In this document: in pieces, positions 6,867-18,285 of the stretch
Position numbering within the stretch: position 1 is the stretch's first letter
How the letters are laid out: the number at the start of each line of letters is the position of its first letter
From: a bacterium
GTDB taxonomy: Bacteria > UBP6 > JAFGXH01
Direction: 5' to 3'
Assembly: GCA_027064085.1 (NCBI GenBank)
Contig: JAMOQH010000007.1
Location: 1-22,818 of the forward strand
Length of the DNA: 22,818 bases
The notes under the pieces: generated by a model
Seen by the model: only the letters and a program-made list of their open reading frames with translations
What the model was told of the DNA's origin: nothing
The model's database searches: none
Position numbers and translations under genes: made by a program

Positions 6867-8918
6867 ATGATAATGTTAAATGAATTGGATAAAAAATTAT
6901 TGGAATATTTTAAAGGTTTTGTTGTAAAAAAAGATTTAGTTAGAGAGATAAAAGTGGGGGCAAATGTTCCTGTTTTTGTTTTAGAATATCTAATAGCAAA
7001 TTCATGTTCTACAGAAGATGAAGAAAAAATTAAACTTGGTATGCAAAATGTAAAAAATATTTTATCAAAACATTATGTTAATCCGGAAGAAAGTGAATTA
7101 ATTCACTCGAAAATAAGGGAAATAGGTTCTTATAAAATAATTGATAAAATTTCTGTTTCCCTCGATACAAAAAAAGATAAATATTGGGCAAATATTCAAA
7201 ATAGTAATATAAAAAATGCTAATATTGATGACGAACTTGTGAGAACCCACGAAAAGATGATGATGGGAGGAATTTGGGCTATTATTGATATAGAATATGA
7301 TCCAGACATTAAAATTGGTAGTACTATTTATCCCTTTATTATTAGAGAAATAAAACCAATTCAATTATCTTCATTTAGTAACTATAAGTTAAAAGAAAAT
7401 AGAGCTAAGTTTACAAAAAATGAATGGATAGATGTTCTTTTAAGAAGTAGTGGTTATGAACCCGATTCGGAAGATATTAATAAAAGAATTAAAATGTTAT
7501 TACTTTCAAGATTGCTACCTATGGTTGAATCAAATTTCAATTTTGTTGAACTTGGACCTCGCTCAACAGGAAAATCATTTGTTTTTAAAGAGTTAACTCC
7601 CTATGCGGTTCTAATTTCGGGGGGGCAGGGAACTGTTGCGAAATTATTTGTACATGGAAGTACAGGTAAAGTAGGAGCTGTAGGGCAGTGGGACGCTATT
7701 TGTTTTGATGAGGCGACAGATAAAATATTTAAAAATAGAGACTCTGTTCCATTAATGAAAGATTATATGGAGTCAGGTTCATTTTCTAGGGCTGGTTCTG
7801 GTGGTGAAATTACTGGGGTTGCTTCTATAATCTTAAATGGAAATATAAATCAACCTGTGGATGTTGTACTACAAACTTCTAACTTATTTAGCCCTTTATC
7901 CGATGAAATTAACTGTGATACTGCTTTTTTGGATAGATTACACTTTTATTTGCCTGGTTGGGAAATGATTAAGTTTTCTCCAAATCATTTTACTTCTAAT
8001 TTTGGTTTTAGTACTGACTATTTTTCAGAAGTATTAAAATCACTTAGAAAAGAAAATTATACCAATGCAATAGAAGAATATTTTTTACTAGGAAATCACT
8101 TAAAGCAAAGAGATGTTAAGCCGGTAAAGAAAACGGTATCCGGGTTTATAAAATTGTTACATCCTGATGGAAATTATACTAAAAACGATATTAAAGAATA
8201 CTTAGAAATTGCTCTTGAAATGAGAAGAAGAGTTAAAGAGCAGTTAAAAAGAATAGGTGGAATGGAATTTTGGGATACAAATTTTTCCTATATTGATAAA
8301 GATACACAAGAAGAATTTTTTGTTAGTTTACCGGAAGAAAAAGGAAACAATTTGATAGAGAATTCTCCTTTAAAACCTGGAGTTTGTTATACTAGTACTA
8401 GTGATAATGAAAATATCTCATTAATTAGAGTTGAGGCTGTAACCATAAGTGGTACCGGGAAATTAAATATAACAGGAGTAAATAATACAATAATAAAGGA
8501 AAATATAAAAAATACTTATCAATACATAAGAGGAAATGAGAAAAGTATTTTAAGTAGTGAACATTCATTAAAGAATTTTGATATTACAATACAAATAAGA
8601 ACTATACTTGGTGGAACTATTGCCTCTGGAATTGGTTCGGCTGTATATATTGCAATTATTTCTTCTATTTATAAAAAAAGACTTAAGCATGGATTATCAG
8701 TTATTGGAAATATCTCAATTGGTGGAGTACCTGAAAGAGCAAGTGATTTTAGTAATCAAGTTTCAATGTTATCAGAAAATGGATCAAAATTTATACTCTC
8801 GCCAATGGATAACTTACAAGAATTATCTAGTATTCCTCCTATGATTTTAGGAGATAGTGATATTTCTTTTTATCCAAATTCTCAGATTTTATTGCAAAAA
8901 AGTATTTTTATGGATTAA
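6867..8918 (+). CDS. brxL: BrxL, BREX Lon-like AAA+ protein, 683 aa
   Basis: BrxL is the Lon-like AAA+ component found with PglZ in BREX types 1 and 4. The N-terminal region is highly characteristic (KKDLVREIKVGANVPVFVLE; KIREIGSYKIIDKISV; MMMGGIWAIIDIEYD). The AAA+ core has Walker A GPRSTGKSF at 230-238, Walker B CFDEATD (D281/E282), a sensor-like ILNGNIN and a downstream arginine segment FLDRLHFYLPGWE. The C-terminal Lon-like domain (about 520-680) retains a Ser at 591 (GIGSAV), but an ungapped match to E. coli Lon places Gln631 where the catalytic Lys belongs, so proteolysis is doubtful. The likely role is nucleic-acid binding or translocation, as proposed for this family. AGGA lies eight bases before ATG 6867; ATG 6873 is an alternative start. 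It is the last gene of the cassette. Confidence 0.92.
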   Translation: MIMLNELDKKLLEYFKGFVVKKDLVREIKVGANVPVFVLEYLIANSCSTEDEEKIKLGMQNVKNILSKHYVNPEESELIHSKIREIGSYKIIDKISVSLDTKKDKYWANIQNSNIKNANIDDELVRTHEKMMMGGIWAIIDIEYDPDIKIGSTIYPFIIREIKPIQLSSFSNYKLKENRAKFTKNEWIDVLLRSSGYEPDSEDINKRIKMLLLSRLLPMVESNFNFVELGPRSTGKSFVFKELTPYAVLISGGQGTVAKLFVHGSTGKVGAVGQWDAICFDEATDKIFKNRDSVPLMKDYMESGSFSRAGSGGEITGVASIILNGNINQPVDVVLQTSNLFSPLSDEINCDTAFLDRLHFYLPGWEMIKFSPNHFTSNFGFSTDYFSEVLKSLRKENYTNAIEEYFLLGNHLKQRDVKPVKKTVSGFIKLLHPDGNYTKNDIKEYLEIALEMRRRVKEQLKRIGGMEFWDTNFSYIDKDTQEEFFVSLPEEKGNNLIENSPLKPGVCYTSTSDNENISLIRVEAVTISGTGKLNITGVNNTIIKENIKNTYQYIRGNEKSILSSEHSLKNFDITIQIRTILGGTIASGIGSAVYIAIISSIYKKRLKHGLSVIGNISIGGVPERASDFSNQVSMLSENGSKFILSPMDNLQELSSIPPMILGDSDISFYPNSQILLQKSIFMD

Positions 8919-9049
8919 ATAATATAAGCAAAATAAGAGTTTTGAGCATGAAACAGGGCTCTTGGATTGTAAATTACATTATAAATATCAATCATTAAAT
9001 CCGAAAACATAAAAAACTACTTAAATTCCCCTAATAATCCATAAATTTA

Positions 9050-11568
<2,519 letters not shown>

Positions 11569-11569
<1 letters not shown>

Positions 11570-12054
11570 TGAAAGTTGCTATTTATGCAGGAAGTTTTGA
11601 CCCTTTAACTTTAGGGCATTTAGACATAATAAAAAGGTCTTTAAATATTGTAGATAAATTAATTATTGGTGTTGGTGAAAATGTCAGAAAAAAATACTTA
11701 TTTACAGTTCAAGAAAGAATTAATATGATTAATTTGTCTTTAAAAGATCATAGTAATCAGAATTTTGAGATAAAGGCCTTTAATGGTTTACTTGTTGATT
11801 TTGCTAATACTGAAAATGCTAGTTTTATAGTTAGAGGTATAAGGGGGGTTACTGATTTTGATTATGAATTTCAAATGGGAATGGCAAATCAAGATTTAAA
11901 TAGTAATATAGAAACATTATTTCTTTTGCCTAAAAGAGACTATATCTTTATTAGTTCTTCAACAGTTAAAGAAATATCATATTTTAAAAAAGATATATCC
12001 AAATATGTTCCTGTTCCAGTGTTAGAAGCCTTTAATAAAAAATTTAATGAGTAA
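11569..12054 (+). CDS. coaD: Phosphopantetheine adenylyltransferase, 161 aa
   Basis: CoaD transfers AMP from ATP to 4'-phosphopantetheine, making dephospho-CoA, the penultimate step of coenzyme A synthesis in the cytoplasm. The nucleotidyltransferase signature is intact: AGSFDPLTLGHLDII with TLGH at 14-17, then FIVRGIRGVTDFDYE and the ISSSTVKEI motif near the C-terminus. Length is normal for the family (about 160). Its ATG shares one base with the gyrB stop, so translation is probably coupled to gyrB. The next gene begins two bases after its stop. Confidence 0.96.
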
Positions 12055-12056
12055 AA

Positions 12057-13550
12057 ATGAGTGTACTATCTTCTCAAAATGTAAAAAGAAAAAATAATAA
12101 GAATAAATTTATAATTTTGGGAGTTATTATTATTATTGTTGTTGGGCTTTTTTTGATTTTTTCAAAAAAAGATAAAAATATAAAACATCAAATTAATAAA
12201 TCTCCTGATGTAACATCTAATGTTGCTGTGCAACATAATTCTGTAAAAAAAGAGATAAATAAATCTTCTGTTAAAAATGGGACTAAAGAGATGCATAATT
12301 ATGCGTCTCTTTCAAATGGAGATAAAAATAAAATAGAAAAATCACAGTTTCTTTATTATAAAATGTTAGAAGATAGTATTAAAGCCATAGAGCAAAGACC
12401 TGATTTAATTACAATTGAAAACCATGTAAAAAGAGAACCTTTAGCTAAAACTCTTCAAGAATTGTCATTAGATTCTCATGAAGTATATAAATTGACAAAG
12501 TCAATGAAAACTAGTGGTTATGATTTTACAAAAACAAAACCTAATGAAAAATTTATTGTTAAAACTGATGATAAAGGTAGAATTTGGGAGTTTTATATCT
12601 TTCCAAGTAAATTAACTTATTATTATACATATCGTGAAGGTGATAATTTTAAAACTAGTAAAATTGAAAAGCTCCTTAAAGAGGAAGAGAGACTCGTAAA
12701 AGGTGAAATTAAAGATAGTTTATATAATTCGATAATAGAGCTTAATGAACATCCTAATTTAGTTATACAACTAGCTGATTTTGTTTTTAAAGGTGGTGAG
12801 ATAGATTTTTTTAGTGATTGTCAAAAAGGTGATAAATATGCCATTATTGTTCCCCGTAAATACTATATTGATATGAAAGGGAAAAAAGTTTTTACAAATT
12901 TTTATGGTGATATTGAGGCTGTTTACTATGAAGGTAAAAGTGTAGGGAATGTTTATGCTTTTAAATATCTGGAAAATAAAGATCAACTTCCTGATTACTA
13001 TAATGAAGAGGCAAAAGCTGTTAAAAGGCCTTTTTTAAGAGTTCCATTTACTTTTAGAGTTGGAATTTCATCGGGTTTTGGCCGAAGAAGGGATCCTGTA
13101 TCAAGAGCATTTACAAGAAATCATAATGGCGTAGATTTTCCTGTTAAAACAGGTACAACATTTATTTCTGTTGCAAAAGGGAGAGTTATAAAGATAGCAT
13201 ATCAAAGAAATGGAGCAGGGCATTATATTAGGTTAAGGCATGCAAATGGATATTTTACAGAATATTTTCATTTGTCGCATATAAAAAAGAGTTTACATGT
13301 TGGTTCTGTTGTAAAACAGGGAGAAGTTCTAGGGCGAACAGGAAATACAGGGCGTTCTACTGGACCTCACTTGCATTATGGAATGATGAAGGCATGTCGT
13401 AAATGTAGAAAAGGTTTTAGCTATATTAATCCAATGAAACAAAAATTTACAATTTCAACTAAAGAGATGTCAAAAGCTAAAAAACCTGCTTATTTTAAAA
13501 TGATTAAGCCTTTAAAAAAGAAGCTTGATGATGCTATTAACAGTTTATAA
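12057..13550 (+). CDS. Membrane-anchored M23 murein endopeptidase, MepM/Csd3-like, 497 aa
   Basis: This is probably a zinc metallopeptidase that cuts peptidoglycan cross-bridges in the periplasm. A basic N-terminus (RKNNKNK) and one hydrophobic segment (about 21-37, FIILGVIIIIVVGLFLIF) indicate an inner-membrane anchor with periplasmic bulk. The middle (about 155-310) matches the MepM/Csd3 N-terminal regulatory domains, including EIDFFSDCQKGDKYAIIVP. The M23 domain (about 325-465) has HNGVDF (H356, D360), YFTEYFHLSHI and GRSTGPHLHYG (H438, H440), so the Zn ligands and catalytic His are all present. MepM-like proteins act on D,D cross-links; the exact specificity here is inferred. It follows coaD by two bases, so it is probably the last gene of the gyrB operon. 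It converges on dnaE 81 bases away. Confidence 0.88.
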   Translation: MSVLSSQNVKRKNNKNKFIILGVIIIIVVGLFLIFSKKDKNIKHQINKSPDVTSNVAVQHNSVKKEINKSSVKNGTKEMHNYASLSNGDKNKIEKSQFLYYKMLEDSIKAIEQRPDLITIENHVKREPLAKTLQELSLDSHEVYKLTKSMKTSGYDFTKTKPNEKFIVKTDDKGRIWEFYIFPSKLTYYYTYREGDNFKTSKIEKLLKEEERLVKGEIKDSLYNSIIELNEHPNLVIQLADFVFKGGEIDFFSDCQKGDKYAIIVPRKYYIDMKGKKVFTNFYGDIEAVYYEGKSVGNVYAFKYLENKDQLPDYYNEEAKAVKRPFLRVPFTFRVGISSGFGRRRDPVSRAFTRNHNGVDFPVKTGTTFISVAKGRVIKIAYQRNGAGHYIRLRHANGYFTEYFHLSHIKKSLHVGSVVKQGEVLGRTGNTGRSTGPHLHYGMMKACRKCRKGFSYINPMKQKFTISTKEMSKAKKPAYFKMIKPLKKKLDDAINSL

Positions 13551-13631
13551 TATATAAAATTAAACAAGATATTGGTTAATTTTTCCTTGTAATAGATGCT
13601 TGAATTAACTGAAAGTAGCTATGTAAAGGCC

Positions 13632-16600
13632 TTATTTAATAACTTTATAATCTAATTTTCCACCAGTTTTATCAATAAGTTGAGAAAGAGTATCTATAAA
13701 TAGCTTATTAGTTTTTACTTTTGGAGTATTTTCTTCTTCGAATTCAATTTTAGCATTGTATTTTTGGCTAAAAATAGAAAAATGTATGCTTGTATTACCT
13801 CCTTGGTATGTTGATATTAAATTACTAAGCTCTAAGATAGAGTGTTCATCTATACTATCTTCAATAAGCTCAATATTTATTTTATCAATTTTATCTTCTC
13901 TATAATTTTCAGGTTTCATAATTGAACGAATATGAAATTTATACTTTTTCTCTTCATCATCTTTAGGAGCATCTCCAAAACCAGTATCTTCTTTTACAAA
14001 ACCTGTTACTATAAAAGTTTGATTTGCCGAATCTTCAAATAAGTCTTTGTATTTTTCATAAGGTTTACTAAACATAATAAAGTTTATTGCATCAAAGCTA
14101 TCTTGTAAAACGCCACTCATCATATTTTTCTTTTGTTTAGTTGTAATCCTTCTAATGCTATCAAAAATTGCTAATACTGATATTGGTTCTTTAGCATTTG
14201 TTATAGTTGTGGCTATTTCTGAAATATTTTTAAAACCATATTCTTTAAATTCTGTTCTGTATTTATCTGTAGGGTGTCCTGATATATAAAACCCTAAAAC
14301 TTCTTTTTCATAAGCTAAAATCTTTTCTAAAGGCCATTTTTCATATTTCTTAAGCATAAAATTATCAACAGCTTCCTCCATTGCTCCAAAAAGCGATTTT
14401 AGACCTGCTTTCCTATTACTTGCATCTCCTTGAGCTGAACGAATAGCATCTTCTATATTATTAAATAATGTTGCTCTATTTTCTCCAAAGATATCAAAAA
14501 CACCACCTTTTACTAGTGATTCAAGAGCTTTTTTATTTACTTTTCTTAACTCAACTCTTGTTAGTACATCATAAAAATCTTTAAATTCACCGTTTTTAGT
14601 TCTTTCTTCAATAATTGAATCAATTGCAGCATCTCCTATACCTTTTACTGCTCCTAAGCCAAATATTACCTTATTATCTTCAACAGTGAAATCTTTAAAA
14701 GATCTATTAACATTTGGGGCAACTATTTCTAAGCCCATATCTTTTGCAGAAACAATATGTTTTACAATTTTATCGGTATCATTTACTTCAAAAGATAATA
14801 TTGCAGCCATAAATTCGGCAGGATGATAATACTTTAAATATGCTGTTTGAAGAGAAACATAAGCATAACAAGCAGAGTGAGATTTATTAAAAGCATATTT
14901 AGCAAATGCTACCCAATCAGCCCATATCTTGTCAGCTACTTTTTGTTCTATATTGTGAATTTTTTTACAGCCCTCTACAAATTTAGGGTATAATTGGTCA
15001 AGAAGTTTTTGCTTTTTCTTACCCATTGCTTTACGAAGAGTATCTGCTTCGCCCCTTGTAAAACCTGCGAGTTTACGAGATAATAACATAACTTGCTCTT
15101 GGTAAACGGTAATACCATTTGTTTCTTGTAAATATTCTTCCATTGCTTCGTGGTCGTAGGTTAATTTCTTTTTTCCTTGTTTAACAGCAATATAATCGGG
15201 TATATATTCCATAGGACCTGGCCTATATAATGCATTCATTGCAATGATATCTCCAAATTTATCAGGTTTAAGTTCTTTTAAGTATTTTTTCATTCCATCT
15301 GATTCAAACTGAAAAACTCCATCAGTATTTCCATCTCTATAAATTTGATAAATATTATCATCTTCTATATCAATTTTAGATATATCTAAGTCTTTTTCAC
15401 CTTCTTTTTTTTGTGCATTTACATATCTAACCGCTTTATCAATAACTGTTAATGTTTTTAAGCCAAGAAAGTCAAATTTAACTAGTCCAACTTCTTCAAC
15501 ATTATTCTTTTCAAATTGAGTTGTTAAATATTTATCTTCTTGTTTTCCTTTAAAAACGGGAGTATAATTCCATAAATCTTCATTTGAAATAACAATTCCT
15601 GCTGCATGGACACCTGTTTGTCTATATAATCCTTCTAAAGATTTTCCTATCTCTATCATTTGTTTGAAATTATTGTTATTTTCCATTGCGAGTTCAATTT
15701 CAGGATTTTCTTCCATTGCAATTTTTAAGTTTTTAATACTAGGGCCATCAGGAATCATTTTAGCAAGTTTATTTACTTCATCTAGTGGTATTTCTAGTAC
15801 TCTTCCAACATCTCTAACTACTGATTTGGCTTTTAATTGACTAAAACTTGCAATTTGAGCAACTCTATATTCTCCATATTTATTTTTAACATATTCTATT
15901 ACTTCATCTCTTCTATCTTGGCAGAAATCAATATCAAAATCGGGCATACTAACACGATCTGGATTTAGAAATCTTTCAAAAAGTAAATTTAAAGGCATGG
16001 GGTTTAAATCTGTAATTTTCATTGAGTAGGCAACAATACTACCTGCACCAGAACCTCTTCCTGGGCCAACAGGGATTTTATTATCTTTTGCAAATTTTAT
16101 AAAATCCCAAACAATTAAAAAATAACCTGGAAAATCCATTTGGTTAATAACTCCAATTTCAAATTCTAATCTTTCTTCATATTCTTTAATTTGTTCGGGA
16201 GTTAGGTTTCCTATTTCTGCGATTCTTTCTTTAAGTCCTTCTTTGGCAACATGTTCAAAATATGTTGAAGGAGTAAAACCTTCAGGAACGGGGAAATCAG
16301 GTAAGTAATATGTTCCTAAACCTATTTCAACATTACATTGCTCTGCTATTTTAACTGTATTTTCTATTGCTTCAGGAGTATCTTTAAAAAGTTCTTTCAT
16401 TTCTTTTGGGCTTCTAATGTAGTAAGCAGTACTATTATGTCTTCGTCCATCACTTATAGTTTGACGCATTTGTATTTTCATTAAAATATCATGTGCTTCA
16501 GCATGTTCTTCAAGCATATAATGAGAATCATTTGTTGCAACAAGAGGGATATCTAACTCTTTAGACATTTTTATTAATGCAGGGTTAACAAGATTTTCTT

Positions 16601-17162
16601 GTTCTGGTATGCCATTATGTTGTATTTCAAGATAAAAACAATTTTCTTCAAAAATATCCTTAAATTCAAGGGCTAATTCAGTTGCTTCTTTTATATTTCC
16701 ATCCATAATTGCTCTAGAAAGCATGCCTCCTAAGCAAGCGGACAAACCAATAATTCCTTTTGAGTATTTTCTTAAAATTTCTCTGTCTATTCTTGGCTTG
16801 TAATAAAATCCATCCATATAGCCAAAGCTAACTAAATGCATTAAATTTTTGTATCCTTCATTATTTTTAGCAAGTAAAACAATATGATAATTGTCTCTTT
16901 GTGCCTTTTTAGTTCGACCAGCCTTAGATATATATGCTTCACAGCCAATAATAGGTTTTACTCCTGATGATTTGGCTTGTTTATAAAAGTCAACAACTCC
17001 ATGCATGTGGCCATGGTCTGTAATTGCGACTGTATTCATTCCTAGTTCTTGAACTCTTGGTAGTAGCTCATTTATTTTAATTGCTCCATCTAAAAAGGAG
17101 TATTGTGTATGTAAATGAAGATGTACAAACTCTTCTTTTTTTATAGTATTATTTTCTGCCAT
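13632..17162 (-). CDS. dnaE: DNA polymerase III alpha subunit, 1176 aa
   Basis: This is the replicative C-family polymerase subunit. The PHP domain opens with FVHLHLHTQYSFLDGAIKI and includes AITDHGHMHGVVDFY and GCEAYISK. The palm carries GPGRGSGAGSIVAY and MPDFDIDF with metal ligands D408 and D410 (E. coli D401/D403), plus VKFDFLGLKTLT with D564 (E. coli D555). ALYRPGPMEYIPDYIA and ITVYQEQVMLLSRKLAGF are in the polymerase core. The C-terminal third holds the helix-hairpin-helix region and an OB fold. Length is close to the 1160 residues of E. coli DnaE. It is of the DnaE type without an exonuclease insertion, so proofreading would come from a separate subunit. The start is supported by GAGG five bases before the ATG and by a promoter 25-53 bases upstream. 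Confidence 0.97.
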   Translation of the reverse strand: MAENNTIKKEEFVHLHLHTQYSFLDGAIKINELLPRVQELGMNTVAITDHGHMHGVVDFYKQAKSSGVKPIIGCEAYISKAGRTKKAQRDNYHIVLLAKNNEGYKNLMHLVSFGYMDGFYYKPRIDREILRKYSKGIIGLSACLGGMLSRAIMDGNIKEATELALEFKDIFEENCFYLEIQHNGIPEQENLVNPALIKMSKELDIPLVATNDSHYMLEEHAEAHDILMKIQMRQTISDGRRHNSTAYYIRSPKEMKELFKDTPEAIENTVKIAEQCNVEIGLGTYYLPDFPVPEGFTPSTYFEHVAKEGLKERIAEIGNLTPEQIKEYEERLEFEIGVINQMDFPGYFLIVWDFIKFAKDNKIPVGPGRGSGAGSIVAYSMKITDLNPMPLNLLFERFLNPDRVSMPDFDIDFCQDRRDEVIEYVKNKYGEYRVAQIASFSQLKAKSVVRDVGRVLEIPLDEVNKLAKMIPDGPSIKNLKIAMEENPEIELAMENNNNFKQMIEIGKSLEGLYRQTGVHAAGIVISNEDLWNYTPVFKGKQEDKYLTTQFEKNNVEEVGLVKFDFLGLKTLTVIDKAVRYVNAQKKEGEKDLDISKIDIEDDNIYQIYRDGNTDGVFQFESDGMKKYLKELKPDKFGDIIAMNALYRPGPMEYIPDYIAVKQGKKKLTYDHEAMEEYLQETNGITVYQEQVMLLSRKLAGFTRGEADTLRKAMGKKKQKLLDQLYPKFVEGCKKIHNIEQKVADKIWADWVAFAKYAFNKSHSACYAYVSLQTAYLKYYHPAEFMAAILSFEVNDTDKIVKHIVSAKDMGLEIVAPNVNRSFKDFTVEDNKVIFGLGAVKGIGDAAIDSIIEERTKNGEFKDFYDVLTRVELRKVNKKALESLVKGGVFDIFGENRATLFNNIEDAIRSAQGDASNRKAGLKSLFGAMEEAVDNFMLKKYEKWPLEKILAYEKEVLGFYISGHPTDKYRTEFKEYGFKNISEIATTITNAKEPISVLAIFDSIRRITTKQKKNMMSGVLQDSFDAINFIMFSKPYEKYKDLFEDSANQTFIVTGFVKEDTGFGDAPKDDEEKKYKFHIRSIMKPENYREDKIDKINIELIEDSIDEHSILELSNLISTYQGGNTSIHFSIFSQKYNAKIEFEEENTPKVKTNKLFIDTLSQLIDKTGGKLDYKVIK

Positions 17163-17187
17163 TGTATCCTCAAAGAGTGATATTAAT

Positions 17188-17215
17188 ATTATATATTAGT
17201 GAGCTAAAATTACAA
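17188..17215 (-). promoter_or_regulatory. Sigma70-like promoter for dnaE
   Basis: On the minus strand, TTGTAA (plus-strand 17210-17215) and a perfect TATAAT (17188-17193) are 16 bases apart. The -10 box lies 25 bases upstream of the dnaE ATG, leaving room for a short leader and the GAGG ribosome site. Confidence 0.6.
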
Positions 17216-17380
17216 GGTTTTTCTTATTATTTTTTTAATACAACCGATATAACAAATAGGCTATTAATTTTTTTGTGAAATCAGTAGCAAAGTATGAAGT
17301 ATATTAATTTATAATGCTTCTTTTATGGGTAAAAGTGGTTTTGAGTATGTAAGGTTTTATTTATGGTATTAGGAGGAGAT

Positions 17381-18094
17381 ATGAGAATTTTATTGTATTT
17401 TATTCTTGGAATGTTTTCGGTTAATGTTTTTTCAATTGATTATAAAATAATTGATACAGATGATATAAAAAAATTAATTGACACAAAGGCAGATTATGTC
17501 TTGGTTGATTCCCTTACAAAGATACATTATGGAGTAGAACATGTTCCAACGGCTATTAATATTCAAAACAATCAAGTAAAAAAGAATGTAAATTTACTAC
17601 CAAAAGATAAAAATAAAATGTTAATTTTTTATTGTATGGGACCCAAATGTTTTTTTAGTAAAAATAATGCAAAACAGGCTCTTGAATTAGGTTATAAAAA
17701 TGTTTATGTTTGGGAAAGTGGTATTCCTGATTGGAAAAATAAAGGATATGATACTGAAAAAGGAGGAGGATTCTTGCCAATGGCTGATTTTAATAAAATT
17801 TCTCCCCAAAAATTAAAGAAAAATTTAAATAAAGTAATTCTTGTGAGTTTATTTTCAAAGAAGGAGTTAAGTGGAATAATAAATAATAGTAAAATTATAA
17901 ATATTGTAGATTTTACTCAAGAATATTCAAAATTGCCAAAAGATAAATTAATTGTTTTTTATTCCTTAAATGGAAAAATAGATAAAATTGCAATGAAATA
18001 TTTGCTTTCTAAAGGATATAGGTTAAGTAACTTATATTTTCTAGATGGTGGTATTAATGCATGGAAAAAACTTGGCCTAAAAATAGAAAAATAA
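17381..18094 (+). CDS. Exported tandem-rhodanese protein, 237 aa
   Basis: The N-terminus (MRILLYFILGMFSVNVFS, then IDYK) is a probable Sec signal peptide, placing the protein in the periplasm. Two rhodanese folds follow. The first (about 22-120) has VLVDSLTKIHYGVEHVPTAINI and an active loop around Cys85 (YCMGPKC, with a second Cys at 90), then LELGYKNVYVWESGIPDWKNKGY. The second (about 140-235) keeps LDGGINAWKKLG, but its loop reads FYSLNGKID with no Cys, so it is probably inactive. Rhodaneses carry sulfur as a Cys persulfide; the substrate here is unknown. ATG 17381 is preferred over an in-frame ATG at 17363 because a full AGGAGG (17371-17376) lies just before it and the signal peptide starts there. 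It stands alone between dnaE (divergent) and the Rpn-like gene. Confidence 0.82.
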   Translation: MRILLYFILGMFSVNVFSIDYKIIDTDDIKKLIDTKADYVLVDSLTKIHYGVEHVPTAINIQNNQVKKNVNLLPKDKNKMLIFYCMGPKCFFSKNNAKQALELGYKNVYVWESGIPDWKNKGYDTEKGGGFLPMADFNKISPQKLKKNLNKVILVSLFSKKELSGIINNSKIINIVDFTQEYSKLPKDKLIVFYSLNGKIDKIAMKYLLSKGYRLSNLYFLDGGINAWKKLGLKIEK

Positions 18095-18195
18095 TCTTCA
18101 AGAATTAAATTAATTATTTAGCTATATATGGTAAAAATTAGTATTTTAGGGTTTTCAAGTTTCAATGATATAGTTGTAAATATTGAAGAATATCA

Positions 18196-18238
18196 AGTGG
18201 AGTTTTGAAAAGAATTTCTAATAGTTTAAAAAATCTTG
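18196..18238 (+). repeat. 43-bp direct repeat, copy 1
   Basis: This copy matches 19278-19320 at 42 of 43 positions; the difference is G at 18212 versus T at 19294. It starts AGTGGAGTTTTG and ends AAAAAATCTTG. Its last bases form the start of the -35 hexamer of the promoter for the Rpn-like gene, and the A-rich run just before resembles an UP element. Confidence 0.9.
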
Positions 18239-18263
18239 CATAATCATAAATATGGGTTATAAT
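18236..18263 (+). promoter_or_regulatory. Sigma70-like promoter for the Rpn-like gene
   Basis: TTGCAT (18236-18241) and a perfect TATAAT (18258-18263) are 16 bases apart, 22 bases upstream of the ATG at 18286. The TTG of the -35 box is the last triplet of the direct repeat. Confidence 0.6.
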
Positions 18264-18285
18264 GTATTGTAAGCATGGAGGCAAT

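Noticed and set aside
8608-8844. 78-codon plus-strand frame within brxL
   Set aside because: It is an out-of-frame shadow of the Lon-like domain of BrxL; the brxL frame is intact and family-like throughout.
8937-8965. Possible terminator after brxL (AAGAG...CTCTT)
   Set aside because: Only a five-base stem with a 19-base loop and no T-tract; too weak to call.
13574-13608. Possible terminator between the convergent M23 and dnaE genes (GTTAATT...AATTAAC)
   Set aside because: A seven-base AT-only stem with a loop of about 21 bases is expected by chance in this DNA.
17310-17315. TATAAT upstream of the rhodanese gene
   Set aside because: No acceptable -35 hexamer lies 16-18 bases before it; TTGTGA at 17273 is too far away, so a promoter is likely here but not placed.
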